In this document: positions 62,145-64,000 of the stretch, one piece after another | Layout of the letters: each line of letters begins with the position of its first letter | Numbering within the stretch: the stretch's first letter is position 1 | Assembly: GCA_964007475.1 (NCBI GenBank) | Contig: OZ023275.1 | Coordinates: 30,819,619-30,883,618, forward strand | From: Hybos culiciformis | Lineage: Eukaryota > Arthropoda > Insecta > Diptera > Hybotidae | Reading direction: 5' to 3' | DNA length: 64,000 nt | The notes under the pieces: model-generated | Database searches by the model: none | What the model was told of the DNA's origin: nothing | The model's input: the letters and a program-made list of their open reading frames with translations, nothing else | Program-made: the position numbers and the translations under genes

Positions 62145-64000
62145 AGTATACCCCTTATATGAGTTCTAATAGATGTCGTGTTACTTATTTCATCGTCAGT
62201 ATCGGCTTGCAGCTAATTTGTGCAGCTAATTTTTTGCGACAACGACAACTCCACAGAAGACGCTTGCTGCTCGCTGCTTGCTGCTTGCTGCCCAGTTTTC
62301 TGAAAAAGAAACCACCATCGTTCGTATCGCAAATTACAAAGGTAAAAATAAAGATAATAAAATCATTCAAACGGAATTCGATTTAATTTGGCAAATTTTT
62401 ACGTATTGGATTCAAATAAAATTAAAGGTAAATAATTCAATTTTGGAAATTAAAAAAAATTAAGGAATGCGGTGCCAAAAAAAAATTTATTTGTATGAGC
62501 TGAATGAGGAATTTTTTTACTCATAAAATTCATCTTTTGTTCCATTTTGTTTTTTTCTGTACAGTAATTTGAGATACGGGGTCGATCGAGTTGAATTCAA
62601 GTGTTTTGTTTTTGGCAGCCTTGCGTAGCCAGCCAGAAAAGTTAATAAATTAATTAGTTATAGCAAATCTTTTCACACCAGTAATTAACACTAAACCAGT
62701 TTAATGTCCTAGATCGAGGGGGTTGGTGGGAGGCGGCGAGCGGGCGGACTGGTGCTTGGTCAAGCGCCGCAAATCCCACTGACCAACCACCTGTCCACCC
62801 GCCGCCCCTCTTGTGATGGATACAATCTTTATTTTTTTTTAAAAAATAGGGTACAAAAATTTATGAAAACTTTGGAGGGCCCTTTCTCCGAAACGGGGCT
62901 TTTGTCCCAAGAACTGATTTCAGTTTTGGGAGTTTGGCACCGCCTCTAACCCCCTCCCCCCTCCATGTTTCAACCCATTCTGAGTGCTTCAAGGAAACGG
63001 CAGTATCGCCATGATTTTTTTATAATACATTCCGGCAGGAACAAAATTATAAATTTGAAACTGAAACTAGAGTAGGTAGTTTTGGTTTTTGCAATACAAA
63101 ATTTCTATAGTTAGGTACACCAGTTTAAACTAAAACTCCTTGTTCAAACTAGGAAATAAAAGCGGTAACCAAGAGTGAAATCAATTATTTGTAATAAATC
63201 GCAGGATGAACTCTGTAGAGGAGGTCTGGCAAAATAAATAGTTTGTTTTATGTATGGTCCCTTTTATTCGTACAAAAAAATCAATTAAAAAATATAAATA
63301 ATAAATTTGTAGTTGTTATTTCAATATTAAAATTAAACTGGCTTAGGTTTATTACTGGTGTGATGTAGTTTAAATTTTAGGTTTGAACATACATTATATA
63401 AAAAAAATAAAGCAAAATAATTTAATACTTATACCTATGTACATAAAAATGATAAATGTTTATTTTAATTCTAGCCGGTTTTTTAAGCGATATAAAATTA
63501 CATAAATACGACTTTCGAATACAGTCGACATCGTGCCACATACAAAACTCAAATTAATAAAAAATGAAGGTCAGCCCAACCGGGCGTGCGGTCCGGATCA
63601 ATCAAACTAAAAATTAACAAAATGTATTAGCACTTTACAAGCTTTACAAGAAAAAATTTAATGTTAATCGTTCTTCTTAATTTCAATAGAAAGTTAAGAA
63701 GCAGCCCACTAAAACATGTTCAAGTTCTTTTTTATTTGCCGAGAGTTTCGTTAAAATCGAATCCTAATTACACTTTTTAAATATATTTATAACTAAACTT
63801 GATTAAAATTCGTTCTTCTCAAAACTATGATTTTCAACTTATCAACTTATTCCTGAAATGGCTCGACATGCAAATTAACAAAAAGAGTTGGCATTAACTT
63901 TTAACTAAATTTTGGTTGAATTATTGTGTTTTTACAAACCAACAAATTTGTTATGTTTGTTGATTTTACCTACACGTAGAGTCAATAAATTCATAAGAAG
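62145..64000. other. Intergenic DNA with possible leader exon and a GC-rich foldback
   Basis: 62160-62340 is GC-richer, with GCTTGCT repeats and a donor-like AAAG/GTAAAA at its end, possibly a 5' UTR exon. 62467-62945 is a repeat with inverted ends. From 63000 on, AT-rich sequence without recognised content. Confidence 0.4.
62466..62944. mobile_element. Inverted-end element around a GC-rich hairpin
   Basis: The ends GCGGTGCCAAA (near 62467) and TTTGGCACCGC (near 62934-62944) are exact inverses. In the middle, 62717-62812, an imperfect hairpin pairs GGCGGCGAGCGGGCGGAC with the inverse of GTCCACCCGCCGCC. No target duplication seen. Confidence 0.55.

Overview
The window is AT-rich animal nuclear DNA, almost certainly from an insect. 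The genes have introns with GT..AG borders and eukaryotic start contexts. The recognisable proteins are an S1 digestive-type protease with the Gly189/Asp226 pocket of insect and crustacean brachyurins, an otopetrin, the RING-box protein Roc1/Rbx1, and the histone H4K20 methyltransferase Suv4-20. The spaces between genes are packed with hAT elements, MITEs, gypsy and non-LTR relics. I cannot name the species. A 200-base N gap lies at 21680-21879.

Layout. 1-1905: end of a decayed Ty3/gypsy element. 1909-2624: orphan copy of the first exon and promoter of an S1 protease. 5452-7402: hAT-type element with an 8-bp target duplication that carries a truncated gypsy gag-pro-RT piece, including a classical -1 slippery heptamer. 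9625-10314: second hAT element, whose empty site is preserved in a duplicated flank at 13.6 kb. 11634-13094 (minus): two-exon S1 protease with a tRNA-type SINE in its intron. 15830-17397: 5'-truncated non-LTR retrotransposon. 17.5-19.8 kb, 26.0-28.05 kb and 32.67-33.26 kb: three copies, at three stages of decay, of a locus encoding a small secreted peptide, with an F-box-like reading frame upstream in two of them. 28-39 kb: mostly AT-rich DNA, one minisatellite and nested transposon relics. 39330-42506 (plus): otopetrin proton channel, eight exons, most 5' part not seen. 43.49-45.97 kb: four transposons in a row. 46192-47136 (plus): Roc1a/Rbx1, three exons. 50305-53858 (minus): Suv4-20. 54-64 kb: no recognisable gene, but several more MITEs, including two copies of one family side by side and a CG-rich hAT.

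The four conserved genes are unrelated in function (digestion, proton conductance, ubiquitin ligation, chromatin) and there is no operon-like logic. The lineage-specific part is the secreted-peptide cluster: a conserved 5' region and signal peptide, one copy with an intact mature region, one with a new C-terminus created by a deletion, and one dead. The transposon history can be read unusually well because six elements retain direct repeats of 8 bp at their borders.
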